Counted from the first letter of the stretch, positions 15,359-25,913 are shown. The stretch is 64,000 nucleotides of DNA from Hyphomicrobiaceae bacterium (GCA_022842785.1 JALHOW010000001.1:930001-994000), one strand, 5' to 3'. Program-made: numbers and translations. The notes: generated by a model from the sequence alone, not told the origin.

Positions 15359-16663
15359 ATGGCGAGTTCAGCTCAGGCTTTGCAGCCCGTTTCCACCGAA
15401 GCGCCGCTGAAAGACCTTTATGAGGTCGGGGAGATCCCTCCCCTGGGGCATGTACCCAAAAACATGTACGCCTGGGCTATCCGTAAGGAGCGGCACGGCG
15501 AGCCCGAGAGTGCGATGCAGGTCGAGGTCGTGCCGACCTGGCCGCTCGACAGCCACGATGTGCTGGTGCTCGTGATGGCGGCGGGCGTGAATTACAACGG
15601 CGTTTGGGCCGCGCTCGGCACGCCGATCTCTCCCTTCGACGGCCACAAACAGCCCTATCACATCGCCGGCTCCGATGCGTCGGGCATCGTCTACGCGGTC
15701 GGCTCGAAGGTGAAGCGCTGGAAGGTCGGCGACGAAGTCGTCATCCACTGCAATCAGGACGACGGCGACGACGAGGAGTGCAACGGCGGCGATCCGATGT
15801 TCTCGCCGTCCCAGCGCATCTGGGGCTACGAGACGCCGGACGGTTCTTTCTCGCAGTTCACGCGCGTGCAGGATCGCCAGCTCATGGAGCGGCCGAAGCA
15901 CCTGACGTGGGAGGAGAGCGCCTGCTACACGCTCACCCTCGCCACGGCCTACCGCATGCTGTTCGGCCATCGCCCGCACATCCTGCGGCCTGGACATAAC
16001 GTGCTCGTGTGGGGCGCTTCGGGCGGTCTCGGCTCGTTTGCCATCCAGCTTTGCGCCACCGCCGGCGCGAACGCCATCGGCGTCGTCTCCGAGGACGACA
16101 AACGCGACTTCGTCATGCAGCTCGGCGCCAAGGGCGTCATCAACCGCAAGAAATTCAACTGCTGGGGTCAGCTGCCGACGGTGAACTCGCCCGAGTTCGC
16201 CACCTGGATGAAGGAAGCGCGCAAGTTCGGCGCGGCCATCTGGGAGATTACCGGCAAGGGCAATAACGTCGACTTCGTCTTCGAGCATCCCGGCGAGTCG
16301 ACCTTCCCGGTATCCGTGCTGCTCGTGAAGCGCGGCGGCATGGTCGTGATCTGCGCCGGCACGACGGGCTACAATCTCACGATGGACGCGCGCTATCTCT
16401 GGATGCACCAGAAACGCGTGCAGGGTTCGCACTTCGCGAACCTGCTGCAGGCCGCGCAGGCCAACAAACTCGTGGTCGAGCGCCGCATCGATCCCTGTAT
16501 GTCCGAGGTTTTCGCCTGGGAGCAGATCCCCAAGGCTCATACGCGGATGCTGCGCAACCAGCACAAGCCGGGCAACATGGCGGTGCTCGTCTCGGCCCCG
16601 ACCACGGGCCTCAGGACCTTCGAGGACACGATCGAGGTGTCGAAAGCTCGGTTCGGCGGATAA
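15359..16663 (+). CDS. ccrA: Crotonyl-CoA carboxylase/reductase
   Basis: 434 residues from the ATG at 15359; the longer ORF upstream adds an unsupported extension. It is a medium-chain dehydrogenase/reductase with the zinc-free Ccr pattern: AAGVNYNGVWAALG near residue 80, SGIVYAVGSKVKRWKVGDEVV, the NADPH motif VWGASGGLGSFAIQL (~residue 220), and MDARYLWMHQKRVQGSHFAN. Ccr carries out NADPH-dependent reductive carboxylation of crotonyl-CoA to ethylmalonyl-CoA, the key step of the ethylmalonyl-CoA pathway for acetyl-CoA assimilation. No other pathway gene is adjacent in this window. Confidence 0.93.
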   Translation: MASSAQALQPVSTEAPLKDLYEVGEIPPLGHVPKNMYAWAIRKERHGEPESAMQVEVVPTWPLDSHDVLVLVMAAGVNYNGVWAALGTPISPFDGHKQPYHIAGSDASGIVYAVGSKVKRWKVGDEVVIHCNQDDGDDEECNGGDPMFSPSQRIWGYETPDGSFSQFTRVQDRQLMERPKHLTWEESACYTLTLATAYRMLFGHRPHILRPGHNVLVWGASGGLGSFAIQLCATAGANAIGVVSEDDKRDFVMQLGAKGVINRKKFNCWGQLPTVNSPEFATWMKEARKFGAAIWEITGKGNNVDFVFEHPGESTFPVSVLLVKRGGMVVICAGTTGYNLTMDARYLWMHQKRVQGSHFANLLQAAQANKLVVERRIDPCMSEVFAWEQIPKAHTRMLRNQHKPGNMAVLVSAPTTGLRTFEDTIEVSKARFGG

Positions 16664-16678
16664 CGCGTCTCGTGCGCC

Positions 16679-17482
16679 ATGGATATCATCGAGCATCCCG
16701 TGGCCGGGCCTTTGCTGCGGCTCGTCCACGGCACGGATGAAGCGCTCGTAGCGCCGCTCGGCGGGCAGGTCGTCGCCTGGCGCCATGGCCGCCGCGACAT
16801 GCTGTGGTGTTCGACGATCCGCCTTCCCGGCAAGCCACTTCGCGGCGGCATTCCCGTCTGCTGGCCGTGGTTCGGACCACACCCCGACGATGCCAGCAAA
16901 CCCGCCCACGGCGTTGCGCGCCTCGAACCATGGGACATCATCGAGCAAGGCCCGGGGCATGTGGCCATGACACTTCGGCATGGAACGCTGCGCGCCTCAC
17001 TGGATGTGGCCCTCAGTGACGAGCTGCGCGTCTCGCTGACAACCCACAATGAGGGGGCGACGTCCCTATCCATTTCAGCGGCGCTGCACGCCTATCTCGC
17101 GGTCGACGATATTGCGCGCGTCAGCATTACGGGTCTCGCCGAGGCCACCTATGCAGACAAGCTCGATGGGGACGCCCGCAAGGTGCAGCCGGGAGATCTC
17201 GGCATCGATCGCGAGGTAGACCGGATATATGCTGTTGGCGGGGCCCGCCTTCGCGAGGGGAACCGTGCCATCGAAGTGGATGGCGCCGGCACCAGCCGCA
17301 GCCTCGTCGTCTGGAACCCATGGATTGATAAGTCCGCCCGCCTCGGCGACATGGCAGAGGGTGAGTATCGGCGGCTGCTCTGCCTCGAAACCGCATGGGC
17401 AGGCGACGATGCACGCATGTTGGGCCCTGGGGCTGCCGGAACACTCAGCACCATCCTGCGGCCCCTCGCCACTTCCCGATGA
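16679..17482 (+). CDS. D-hexose-6-phosphate mutarotase / aldose epimerase family protein
   Basis: 267 residues, typical of the YeaD-like branch of the aldose 1-epimerase superfamily. Characteristic segments are GAxLL-like LVAPLGGQVVAWR, RGGIPVCWPWFGPH, PAHGVARLEPWDI (with the conserved His) and the closing LCLETAWAG. These proteins interconvert anomers of hexose 6-phosphates. It starts 15 bases after ccrA on the same strand, so it could be cotranscribed, though the two functions are not obviously linked. Confidence 0.85.
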   Translation: MDIIEHPVAGPLLRLVHGTDEALVAPLGGQVVAWRHGRRDMLWCSTIRLPGKPLRGGIPVCWPWFGPHPDDASKPAHGVARLEPWDIIEQGPGHVAMTLRHGTLRASLDVALSDELRVSLTTHNEGATSLSISAALHAYLAVDDIARVSITGLAEATYADKLDGDARKVQPGDLGIDREVDRIYAVGGARLREGNRAIEVDGAGTSRSLVVWNPWIDKSARLGDMAEGEYRRLLCLETAWAGDDARMLGPGAAGTLSTILRPLATSR

Positions 17483-17565
17483 CGACCGGCGGGCGTGCCT
17501 GCTAGTGTCTCAGACTTGAAGCCAGCACTCGCAGAACAAGCTCCCTCCCGAGGAAAACGCCCGGC

Positions 17566-18561
17566 ATGTCGCTCCCCGATCTCCTGAAGAAGCGCCTGCG
17601 CATTCCCGTCATCGGCTCGCCGCTCTTCATCGTCTCGAACCCCGACCTCGTCATCGCCCAGTGCAAGGCCGGTATCGTCGGCTCGTTCCCTGCGCTCAAT
17701 GCGCGCCCGCCCGAGCTGCTCGACGAATGGCTGAAGCGGATCACGAACGAGCTCGGCGAATGGGATGCCAAGCATCCGGACCGCCCGTCCGCACCCTACG
17801 CGGTCAATCAGATCGTCCACCGCACGAACGAGCGCTTAAAGCACGACGTCGATATGTGCGTGAAGCACAAGGCGCCGATCGTGATCACCTCGCTCGGCGC
17901 GCGCGCGGAGGTCAACGAGGCCGTGCATTCCTATGGCGGCATCGTGCTTCACGACGTCATCAACAACACCTTTGCGAAGAAGGCCATCGAGAAGGGCGCC
18001 GACGGGCTCATCCTCGTCGCGGCGGGCGCCGGTGGCCATGCGGGCAAGATCAATCCCCTCGCGCTCGTGCGTGAAGTGCGTGAGTGGTTCGATGGACCAA
18101 TCGCACTCTCGGGCGCCATCGGCAGCGGTGACGGCGTTCTCGCCGCGGAAGCAGCGGGCGCGGACCTTGCTTACATCGGCTCGGCGTTCATCGCGACGAA
18201 GGAAGCGAATGCCATCGAGCCCTACAAGCAGATGATCGTCGAGAGCGGCGCGGACGACATCGTCTACACGAACCTCTTCACGGGCGTGCACGGCAATTAC
18301 CTGAAGCCCTCCATCTCGCGCGCCGGCCTCGATCCCGAGAACCTGCCGACCGGCGATCCCTCCAAGATGGACTTCGCTTCGGGCGCCGAGCGTCGCAAAG
18401 TCTGGAAGGACATCTGGGGCTCCGGCCAGGGCATCGGCGCCATGAAAGCCATCGTGCCGGCAGCCGAGTATGTCGACCAGTTGGCTCGCGAGTATCACGC
18501 AGCGCGCGCCCGGATCGGCGCGGCGCCGTGGAACCCAGCCAGAGCGGCCGCGGAGGCGTAA
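17566..18561 (+). CDS. Nitronate monooxygenase family flavoprotein
   Basis: 331 residues. The TIM-barrel FMN protein shows RIPVIGSPLFIVSNPDLVIAQCKAG at the N-terminus, VAAGAGGHAGKINPLALV near 145, and SGAIGSGDGVLAAEAAGADLAYIGSAF near 180, all standard for the nitronate monooxygenase/2-nitropropane dioxygenase family. The family oxidises alkyl nitronates, with several relatives of unknown substrate. It is followed within 45 bases by the second copy of the hairpin/repeat cassette. Confidence 0.85.
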   Translation: MSLPDLLKKRLRIPVIGSPLFIVSNPDLVIAQCKAGIVGSFPALNARPPELLDEWLKRITNELGEWDAKHPDRPSAPYAVNQIVHRTNERLKHDVDMCVKHKAPIVITSLGARAEVNEAVHSYGGIVLHDVINNTFAKKAIEKGADGLILVAAGAGGHAGKINPLALVREVREWFDGPIALSGAIGSGDGVLAAEAAGADLAYIGSAFIATKEANAIEPYKQMIVESGADDIVYTNLFTGVHGNYLKPSISRAGLDPENLPTGDPSKMDFASGAERRKVWKDIWGSGQGIGAMKAIVPAAEYVDQLAREYHAARARIGAAPWNPARAAAEA

Positions 18562-18604
18562 AGGATCGTGCCTCCGGCACGAGTGGGGCTGACCCCACAC
18601 CCCA

Positions 18605-18626
18605 CCGGGAGGGAACACCCTCCCGG
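18605..18626. terminator. Perfect 9-base-pair hairpin after nitronate monooxygenase
   Basis: Identical 22-base hairpin to 15052-15073, again within ~70 bases of a stop codon and followed by CCACCCGCCTTTATGAC. A smaller hairpin (TGGGGCTGACCCCA) sits just before it. Confidence 0.65.
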
Positions 18627-18678
18627 ACCCACCCGCCTTTATGACTTGGCGCCTCAAACGCGACGTGTCTGCATGACC

Positions 18679-18736
18679 GCCGCGGGCATAGCACCACAAC
18701 TGTAGGCGACAGCACCTCCTCCCAGCAGCCCGCGGC
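18679..18736. repeat. Intergenic palindromic repeat, copy C
   Basis: Third copy of the repeat with GCCGCGGGCATAGCACCAC and CAGCCCGCGGC ends. It lies between convergent genes, just before the ribH stop. Confidence 0.7.
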
Positions 18737-18747
18737 ACTCAACAAAG

Positions 18748-19396
<649 letters not shown>

Positions 19397-19480
19397 AACA
19401 GAAACGAGGATAGGCACACACCACGGCGCGCGCAACGGACGGCGCGCGCGAATTGCTGATGGCTGGAATGCGAGGAGGGC

Positions 19481-20407
19481 CTACTCCGCGGCCTCACGGC
19501 CACCGAGCATGCCGGGCAGCTCGTTGAAGAGGCGCCCGACCACCGTGCGGAGATGGCGCTCGACGACGGCGAAGCCGGGCTTCTTCTCGAACGTACGCTC
19601 GTTGAGATAGAGCGCACGATTGATCTCGATCTGCAGCGCGTGCAGGCCGCGCTGGGGACGGCCGTAGTACTCGGTGATGTAGCCGCCGGCGTATGGGCGA
19701 TTGAGATGCACGGTATAGCCGAGCGCTGTCAGCTCCTCGCGCAGGAAGCGCGTTAGGCGGCCATCGCAGGAGGCACCGAAGCGGTCACCGAGCACGAAGT
19801 CCGGGCGCTGCGGTCCGACATAGCCCGTGGAGGACGACGGCATGGAGTGGCAATCGATGAGCATGGCGGCGCCGAAGCGGCGCGCTGTCGAATCGATGAG
19901 CGAGGCGAGTGCGCCATGGAATGGCTTGTACAGCCGATCGATGCGCTCGAGAGCGACGGCGAGCGGCAGTTTCCGCTTGTAGATCTCCTCGGCATCGGCA
20001 ACGACGCGGGCGATGGTGCCAAGCCCACCGGCGACACGAATGGAGCGGCTGTTCGCGAACGGCGGCAGTGCTTCCTCGAAGAGTTCCGGATCGAGCTCGT
20101 AGGGCTCGCGGTTCACATCGACATAGGCGCGCGGGAAGCGGGCTGCGATGAGCGGCGCCCCCAGCGTGGCAACACCTGCGAAAAGATCATCGACGTAGCA
20201 GTCCTCGGACTTGCGCAGCGAGTTGGCGCTCAGGCGCGAGGCGGCGAGGAAGGCATCCGTATAGACACGCCCCGAGTGCGGCGAGCAGAACACGAACGGC
20301 ACCGTCTGCAGGCGCGGCACGGCCAGCAAATAGGGCGGTGTCAGATGCTCCTCGATGGCAGTGCGCTCGGTTTCCAGCATGGGCCTTTGTCGCGTCGCTT
20401 GAATCAC
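19481..20407 (-). CDS. N-formylglutamate amidohydrolase family protein
   Basis: 308 residues. Typical segments are VPFVFCSPHSGRVY near residue 35, SEDCYVDDLFAGV, DVNREPYELDPELFE, IDCHSMPSS near 185 and QIEINRALYLNE. The His/Asp/Glu set is that of the zinc-dependent N-formylglutamate deformylase family (HutG-like). Distant members act on other formyl or acyl amino acids. There are no histidine-degradation genes next to it. It reads away from ribH's leader and is probably monocistronic. Confidence 0.85.
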   Translation of the reverse strand: MIQATRQRPMLETERTAIEEHLTPPYLLAVPRLQTVPFVFCSPHSGRVYTDAFLAASRLSANSLRKSEDCYVDDLFAGVATLGAPLIAARFPRAYVDVNREPYELDPELFEEALPPFANSRSIRVAGGLGTIARVVADAEEIYKRKLPLAVALERIDRLYKPFHGALASLIDSTARRFGAAMLIDCHSMPSSSTGYVGPQRPDFVLGDRFGASCDGRLTRFLREELTALGYTVHLNRPYAGGYITEYYGRPQRGLHALQIEINRALYLNERTFEKKPGFAVVERHLRTVVGRLFNELPGMLGGREAAE

Positions 20408-20847
20408 GTCGTCAGATTATGCGCCGTCACTGCCGTCGATCGCGCGTATGATCAGAAACTTGCGCGCGCCGGTCTTCCGTGCTGCTCTTCGACAAGATTG
20501 CCAAGGGTACTTGTCGCTGTCCATCACTAGCACGGCTCTATGCAGAGATTATGGTAGTCCAGGCTGAAGTGCCGCAGATAAGTGCGTTTTCAAAGCCTTC
20601 TAAGCGCTCCGTGCGCGATCGGTTCGATCATGAGAATATCATTGTCAGCGGGACGATCGCTAGCACATGTAAACCCGGAGTGCCCGTCACGTTGTTGCGA
20701 ACCTGATCTCACATTGAGCACATCGACGATGAATTGCTGTGCATTCACCAGCAGTTTACCAAATTGGCGTCAGATTCCGGCGTCACTAGCTTGCGCGGTG
20801 CATAGTACCCCGGGTTTCGGGATGGGGACGGATTGGGGGCACGAGGC
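20408..20847. other. Intergenic region without a credible gene
   Basis: 440 bases between divergent genes. Short ORFs here lack coding character. The region should hold the promoters of the amidohydrolase gene and cpdR. I found no RNA gene or clear regulatory motif. Confidence 0.5.
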
Positions 20848-21237
20848 ATGACGGCGAAAGTATCGGCACTCACCGCGCAGCGCATTCTGCTCGCGGAAGA
20901 CGACGATTCGATGCGCGGTTTTCTGACCCGCGCCCTGACCAAGGCGGGCTATGAGGTCGTGGCTTTCGCCAATGGCGCGGAAGCGTTCGACAGGCTCAAG
21001 GAAGAGCCTTTCTCGCTGCTGTTGACGGATATCGTGATGCCGCGCATGGACGGCATCGAGCTCGCGCGTCGGGCAAGCGAGATCGATCCCGAATTGAAGA
21101 TCATGTTCATCACCGGCTTTGCCGCCGTCACGCTCAATAGCGACAAGCCCACACCCAAGGATGCGCGCGTTCTCTCCAAGCCCTTCCATCTGAAGGACCT
21201 CGTCGCCGAGGTGGACAAGCTGCTCACGGGCGGCTGA
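20848..21237 (+). CDS. cpdR: Cell-cycle response regulator CpdR
   Basis: 129 residues from the ATG at 20848. It is a single receiver domain: acidic pair in LLAEDDDSMRGFLTRAL, phosphoacceptor Asp in LLLTDIVMPRMDGIELARRASEIDP, then IMFITGFAAVTL and the conserved Lys in VLSKPFHLKDLV. These runs are near-diagnostic of CpdR, which in Caulobacter and rhizobia controls ClpXP-dependent proteolysis of CtrA and other substrates in its unphosphorylated form. It has about ten extra residues at the N-terminus compared with typical CpdR. Confidence 0.92.
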   Translation: MTAKVSALTAQRILLAEDDDSMRGFLTRALTKAGYEVVAFANGAEAFDRLKEEPFSLLLTDIVMPRMDGIELARRASEIDPELKIMFITGFAAVTLNSDKPTPKDARVLSKPFHLKDLVAEVDKLLTGG

Positions 21238-21438
21238 CACTCTAACACTGACGCAGCCCCACCAGCGCGCCATAGCATCCACGCCTCTTCTGCTCGCAGT
21301 GCGACAAACCTTTGACAAGGATGGGCCTCGCGCGCCAAAGTGCGCGCGTAGGTGGGGTCCAGCGTCAAGGGGCCAACGTCATGGGGATGGCGTTGGCGGG
21401 TGCCATAAAAGGCGCCTCTTTGGATTCCAAATTTAGGA

Positions 21439-22326
21439 ATGTACGTCGACCTCGCGGACGGCTGTCGGCGCCGCGAGGAGAGGGTGTGCACCAGCGTATC
21501 GGAATCCAGTATCGTGCGTTCTTTGTTCAAGAAGTCCGACTACGCCGATGCGCCGAGGGGGACGCCGCGGCGCGGTCCAGCGGGGCGCACGGCGCCTCTG
21601 CACATCACATCGATGGCCGAGCGTACGTCGGGGCTCGATGAAAGCCTCGGCTCGCTGATCGGCGATATGCGCTTGGCCCTCGGTATGACGCCTGGCGAGC
21701 TTGCGCTTCGTCTCGGCACGACTGTCGACACCATTATGACGCTCGAGCAGGGCCGCCTGCGTGGGCTGCCTCACTGGGAAGAGACGCAGCGCATTGTGGC
21801 AGGTTTCTGCGCCCTTCATCGCGTCGATCCGCGTCCGCTTCTGCAGCGCATCTACGAGCAGACCAGCCCTACACACCTCGGCGCGCCGCCAGAGCGTGGC
21901 CTCGGCGCCCTCCAGCGGGCCGCCGAGCGCACAGAACCCCGCCCGACCGCGCGGATGGCCCCTCAACCAGAGGCGAAACCAAGTCGCCGCGCAGCGAAGA
22001 GTTCGACCCGCTCAGTGGAAAGCACGAGCCGGCCCGCAAAGAAGAAAGCGAAAGTGCGGGTCCGGACGCGCGGTCGTGGCCGCGCGCTCATGGCAGTCGC
22101 CGGGCCCATGGTGATCATCGCCGCAGCCGTATGGATGGTCCAGGCGCAGCCGCGCGCGCTGCGGGAAGCCATCACCGTGCTGCCGTCCTCGGTCGCGCAG
22201 CCCATGCTTAGCAGCCTGGATGCGCTGTCGGTGCGTCTCTCCCCGCGCCGCGACGGCCTCAAATGGATCGAAGTGGCCGATCCGAGCAGCCGCAAGGCCG
22301 ACAAGCTGCCGGTTGCGGCCCGCTAG
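21439..22326 (+). CDS. Helix-turn-helix protein with C-terminal membrane segment
   Basis: 295 residues from the first ATG; the ATG at 21613 (MAERTSGLDESLG, 237 residues) is an equal or better start because conservation-like sequence begins there. Residues ~68-140 resemble a RodZ/Xre-type HTH (IGDMRLALGMTPGELALRLGTTVDTIMTLEQG). A long basic linker follows, rich in Ser, Lys and Arg. One membrane segment lies near residue 220 (ALMAVAGPMVIIAAAVWMV), with ~55 residues beyond it. Such topology is like RodZ. It precedes prfA by ~130 bases. No family name is given. Confidence 0.65.
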   Translation: MYVDLADGCRRREERVCTSVSESSIVRSLFKKSDYADAPRGTPRRGPAGRTAPLHITSMAERTSGLDESLGSLIGDMRLALGMTPGELALRLGTTVDTIMTLEQGRLRGLPHWEETQRIVAGFCALHRVDPRPLLQRIYEQTSPTHLGAPPERGLGALQRAAERTEPRPTARMAPQPEAKPSRRAAKSSTRSVESTSRPAKKKAKVRVRTRGRGRALMAVAGPMVIIAAAVWMVQAQPRALREAITVLPSSVAQPMLSSLDALSVRLSPRRDGLKWIEVADPSSRKADKLPVAAR

Positions 22327-22453
22327 CCCCTTCACTCCACGTCTTATTAGAGACGAGCTAGGGCTGCCCCCTGCGCTTCCCGGTTGCATCTCAGCGCATT
22401 CCGGCCGAGAAAGCGCGTTCCCCCCTCCCCAGAAAGAGTCGTAAGAAGGGCGC

Positions 22454-23536
22454 ATGTCTATCCCGCAGCAGAAGCTCGACCGCCTTGTCGAGCGCTGGCA
22501 CGTCGTGCAGGCCCAGCTCAATGCCGGTCCGAGCGCGGCCGACTTCGCACGCCTTTCCAAGGAGTTCGCGGATATCGATCCGGTCGTGCAGGCGATCCAG
22601 GCGCTGCGCAAGGGCGAGACCGAGCGGGACGACCTCTCCGCCATGATCAAGGCGAGCGGCACCGATCGCGAGATGGCGGCACTGGCCGAGGAAGAGCTGC
22701 GCGACGTCAACGCGCGCATCGAAAGCCTCGAGCACGGTCTCATGATCGAGCTCCTGCCCAAGGATGCAGCCGACGAGGCCGACGTCATCCTCGAGGTTCG
22801 CGCTGGGACGGGCGGCGACGAGGCGGCACTTTTCGCGGCCGACCTCTTCCGCATGTACACCCGTTACGCCGACCTTCACCGCTGGAAGGTCGAGACCATC
22901 TCCATGTCGGAAAACGATCTCGGCGGTTACAAGGAAGTCGTCGCCTCGATTTCGGGGAAGGGCGTCTTCGCGCGCCTCAAGTTCGAGTCGGGCGTGCATC
23001 GCGTTCAGCGCGTGCCGGCAACCGAGGCGAGCGGCCGTATTCATACCTCGGCGGCGACGGTGGCCGTGCTACCCGAACCCGAGGAGGTCGACCTCGAGAT
23101 AAAGACCGAGGACCTGCGCATCGACACCATGCGGGCGGGCGGTGCCGGTGGCCAGCACGTCAACAAGACGGAATCCGCGGTGCGCATCCTGCACATTCCG
23201 ACCGGCATCATCGTCGTATCGGCAGAGAAATCGCAGCATCAGAACCGCCGCCTCGCCATGCAGGTCCTGCGCTCGCGGCTCTACGAGATGCAGCGTCAGC
23301 AGTCGGACGACGCCCGCGCAGCCGACCGCAAGGGGCAGGTCGGGTCCGGTGATCGCTCGCAGCGCATCCGCACGTACAATTTTCCGCAGGGCCGCGTCAC
23401 CGATCACCGCATCAACCTGACCCTGCATAAGCTCGACGAACTCATGGAAGGCGGACCGGCGCTCGACGAAATCATCGATAACCTGACCGCCGATCACCAG
23501 GCGAACCAGCTCGCCGCCATGGCCGGCAGCATGTGA
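22454..23536 (+). CDS. prfA: Peptide chain release factor 1
   Basis: 360 residues, full length. The catalytic GGQ lies in [25 protein letters not shown] (near residue 233). The stop-codon recognition region and the [26 protein letters not shown] segment are typical of RF1. RF1 ends translation at UAA and UAG. Its stop overlaps the prmC start by four bases, so release factor and its methyltransferase are coupled. Confidence 0.97.
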   Translation: MSIPQQKLDRLVERWHVVQAQLNAGPSAADFARLSKEFADIDPVVQAIQALRKGETERDDLSAMIKASGTDREMAALAEEELRDVNARIESLEHGLMIELLPKDAADEADVILEVRAGTGGDEAALFAADLFRMYTRYADLHRWKVETISMSENDLGGYKEVVASISGKGVFARLKFESGVHRVQRVPATEASGRIHTSAATVAVLPEPEEVDLEIKTEDLRIDTMRAGGAGGQHVNKTESAVRILHIPTGIIVVSAEKSQHQNRRLAMQVLRSRLYEMQRQQSDDARAADRKGQVGSGDRSQRIRTYNFPQGRVTDHRINLTLHKLDELMEGGPALDEIIDNLTADHQANQLAAMAGSM

Positions 23537-24495
23537 GGCACACGGCCTTGAACAGAGCGTCCCTCGGCGACGGCAGCACCTGCGGAACGGTTCGCGAGGC
23601 GCTCGGTACAGCCACGACGCATCTGGCTGCCGCCGGCATTACCGATGCGTCCGTGGATGCACGCTATCTCGTGGCGCACGCGCTCGGTATCGAACGTGCG
23701 GCGCTGCTGCGCGCGCCAGAGCGAGCGCTCGATAGTGACGAGCGACACCGGCTCGCGGATCTGCTCGCCCGCCGCGTGGCTCGTGAGCCCATCTCGCGGA
23801 TCGTCGGTGAACGTGCCTTTCATGGGCTCACGCTCGCGCTCAATGCCGAGACGCTCGACCCGCGCCCTGATACCGAAACGGTGGTCAACCTTGCGCTGGC
23901 ACTCGCGGCGCTGGTGGACGCGCATGACGGACCGCTCAAGATTCTCGATCTCGGCACCGGCACGGGCGCGATTGCGCTCGCCTTGCTCGCCGCCTTGCCG
24001 GATGCCGAAGCGACCGCCACGGACATCAGCCCCTTGGCGCTCGAGATCGCACGCCGGAATGCCGAGAGACATGGCCTCGCCAATCGCATCCGCTTCTTCC
24101 GGTCGCACTGGCTTGAAGATGTCCGCGATCGCTACCATATGGTGATCAGCAACCCGCCCTATATACCGAGTGGCGAGATCGCCACCCTGGCCCCTGAAGT
24201 GGCCCGGTGGGATCCGCGGGCGGCACTGGATGGCGGACCAGACGGCCTTGAGGCCTACCGCACAATACTTGCAGATGCTTCGCGTGTGCTGGAAGTCTCG
24301 GGCTTTGTGGTGTTCGAAGTCGGTCACGACCAAGCTGCAGCCGTCTCCGCGATCGCCTTGGACCATGGCCTTGCACCGGCGCCGCTGAATTGGCCGCTTT
24401 TACGCGATCTTGGTGGCAACACCCGCTGTGTTGCGGTTGCCACATCTGGTCGCAACTGGAAAATAAATCTTGGAATCGTGGATCAAGGAGGCTAG
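23533..24495 (+). CDS. prmC: Release factor glutamine methyltransferase
   Basis: 320 residues from a GTG at 23533 inside the prfA stop overlap (GTGA). The N-terminal helical domain ends with [21 protein letters not shown]. The SAM motif is [20 protein letters not shown] (~residue 138), and the substrate glutamine motif is [10 protein letters not shown] (~residue 207). PrmC methylates the GGQ glutamine of RF1 and RF2, which is encoded right upstream. Confidence 0.95.
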   Translation: MRHTALNRASLGDGSTCGTVREALGTATTHLAAAGITDASVDARYLVAHALGIERAALLRAPERALDSDERHRLADLLARRVAREPISRIVGERAFHGLTLALNAETLDPRPDTETVVNLALALAALVDAHDGPLKILDLGTGTGAIALALLAALPDAEATATDISPLALEIARRNAERHGLANRIRFFRSHWLEDVRDRYHMVISNPPYIPSGEIATLAPEVARWDPRAALDGGPDGLEAYRTILADASRVLEVSGFVVFEVGHDQAAAVSAIALDHGLAPAPLNWPLLRDLGGNTRCVAVATSGRNWKINLGIVDQGG

Positions 24496-24869
24496 CTTAC
24501 GGCCCAGGCAAAGCATGCGGCGCGTCCGAGCCAGGTCGGTTGTGAACCGCGGGCAGGAGGACGGGCCCAGCTGGTGAGGGGCAGAGCAGGGTGCGTTAGC
24601 GCCAAACACTGCCAGGTCCACCTAAACTCCGTGATCGGGACGTGTGTCGCACCTTGGGGCCTTGGGTCGGGGGCGGTGCGTAAAGGGTCACAGGGACATC
24701 TCTGATGTAGGTCGGTGTTGTGCGGGCCTCGTTGCTTGTTGCCGTGACGACATGACAGTGCGTCATTCGTCATCGGGGCTGTGATGGGCCTGCTCGGATT
24801 GGAGCCACGAGTTCATGGCTCCGGCGTGCTTGAACACGCGAGAACCCTTCGAGGAAAGAACGGGAGCCT
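24496..24869. other. Intergenic region, unexplained GC-rich stretch
   Basis: 374 bases between prmC and the DUF4167 gene. No ORF here looks coding. The stretch 24500-24760 is G-rich on the plus strand and could form structure, but it matched no RNA family I could recognise (not RNase P, 6S or tmRNA). Confidence 0.4.
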
Positions 24870-25856
24870 ATGAGGCAGGGTCAGCAGCATCGCCGCGGGC
24901 GTAGCCGCGGCAGCAGCGGTGGCAGCAATGGCAGCAGCCACAACAATCACCACCGCAAAGGGCAAAACCCGCTCGCGCGCAGCTTCGAGTCGAACGGTCC
25001 CGACGTGAAAGTCCGGGGCACGGCCGCCGATGTCGCAGCCAAGTACATCGCGCTGGCTCGCGACGCGCAGTCCTCGGGCGACCCCGTTTTGGGCGAGAGC
25101 TACCTCCAACACGCCGAACACTACAACCGCATGATCATCGCCTACCGAGAGCAGCAGACGCAGCAGGGCGGCGATCCAAACAACGCCAACGGCCACCGCC
25201 GTCCCATGCACGGCGCGGATATCGGCGAAGCGGGCGAGGACGAAAACGGCGAACCGATCGATCCGGGCATGGGCGACCAGCCCCCAGTTCCGACCTTTGC
25301 ACGCCATCCCGGCCAGGAACCACAACCCCAGCCGCGCCACGAAAACGGCAGCGGGCGCCATGACGAACGTCGTGACGATCGCCGTGAGGAGCGCCGAGAC
25401 GATCGGCGCGACGATCGGCGCCAGCACAGCCGCCAGCAGGATCACCGCTCCGACAACCGTCCTGAGGGTCGCTCAGAGGGCCGTCAAGAGGGCCGCAACG
25501 ATCGCGGCGACAGCCCACGCTTCCGCGACCGCCGTTACGAGCGCCCCGACTATCGCGGTGAGCGCCCAGAGCGTTCAGAGCGCGCCGAACGTGTCGAGCG
25601 CAGCGAGGCTATCGACGAGCCACGCCCCGTCCGGGAGCCCGTGCCCGCCGAACAGCCGCAGCCGATCATCGAAGCCACAGACACCCCGCCCCCCGCGCGC
25701 GAGCCCGCGCCGCCCCGCCGGCGCGGCGAACGCTTGGACATGATGAAGGATCAGCCGGAATTCCTGCGTCGTCCAGTGCGCCGCCCGCGTCGTGAAGAGG
25801 TGCCGGAGGACCGCGAGCCGGATACAGACGGCGCGCAGGAGAAGTCGGGCGCCTGA
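24870..25856 (+). CDS. DUF4167 domain protein with long Arg/Asp-rich tail
   Basis: 328 residues. Residues ~1-95 are the alphaproteobacterial DUF4167 domain: a Gly/Ser/His-rich start, then NPLARSFESNGPDVKVRGTAADVAAKYIALARDAQSSGD and YLQHAEHYNRMI. The rest is low complexity and highly charged, with DERRDDRREERRDD-type repeats and a proline-rich section before a basic C-terminus. The composition suggests nucleic-acid association, but function is unknown. GAGGAAAG precedes the start, and an intrinsic terminator follows. Confidence 0.88.
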   Translation: MRQGQQHRRGRSRGSSGGSNGSSHNNHHRKGQNPLARSFESNGPDVKVRGTAADVAAKYIALARDAQSSGDPVLGESYLQHAEHYNRMIIAYREQQTQQGGDPNNANGHRRPMHGADIGEAGEDENGEPIDPGMGDQPPVPTFARHPGQEPQPQPRHENGSGRHDERRDDRREERRDDRRDDRRQHSRQQDHRSDNRPEGRSEGRQEGRNDRGDSPRFRDRRYERPDYRGERPERSERAERVERSEAIDEPRPVREPVPAEQPQPIIEATDTPPPAREPAPPRRRGERLDMMKDQPEFLRRPVRRPRREEVPEDREPDTDGAQEKSGA

Positions 25857-25881
25857 GCGCGGCCAACTGTTTCGATCAAAG

Positions 25882-25910
25882 GGCCGGCACCATGGTGTGC
25901 CGGCCTTTTT
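25882..25910 (+). terminator. Intrinsic terminator after DUF4167 gene
   Basis: GGCCGGCAC (25882-25890) pairs with GTGCCGGCC (25897-25905), followed by TTTTT at 25906-25910. Confidence 0.88.
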
Positions 25911-25913
25911 GCG

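Noticed and set aside
21237-21438. Candidate tRNA or small RNA after cpdR
   Set aside because: No cloverleaf could be drawn and no terminator or promoter frames a transcript.
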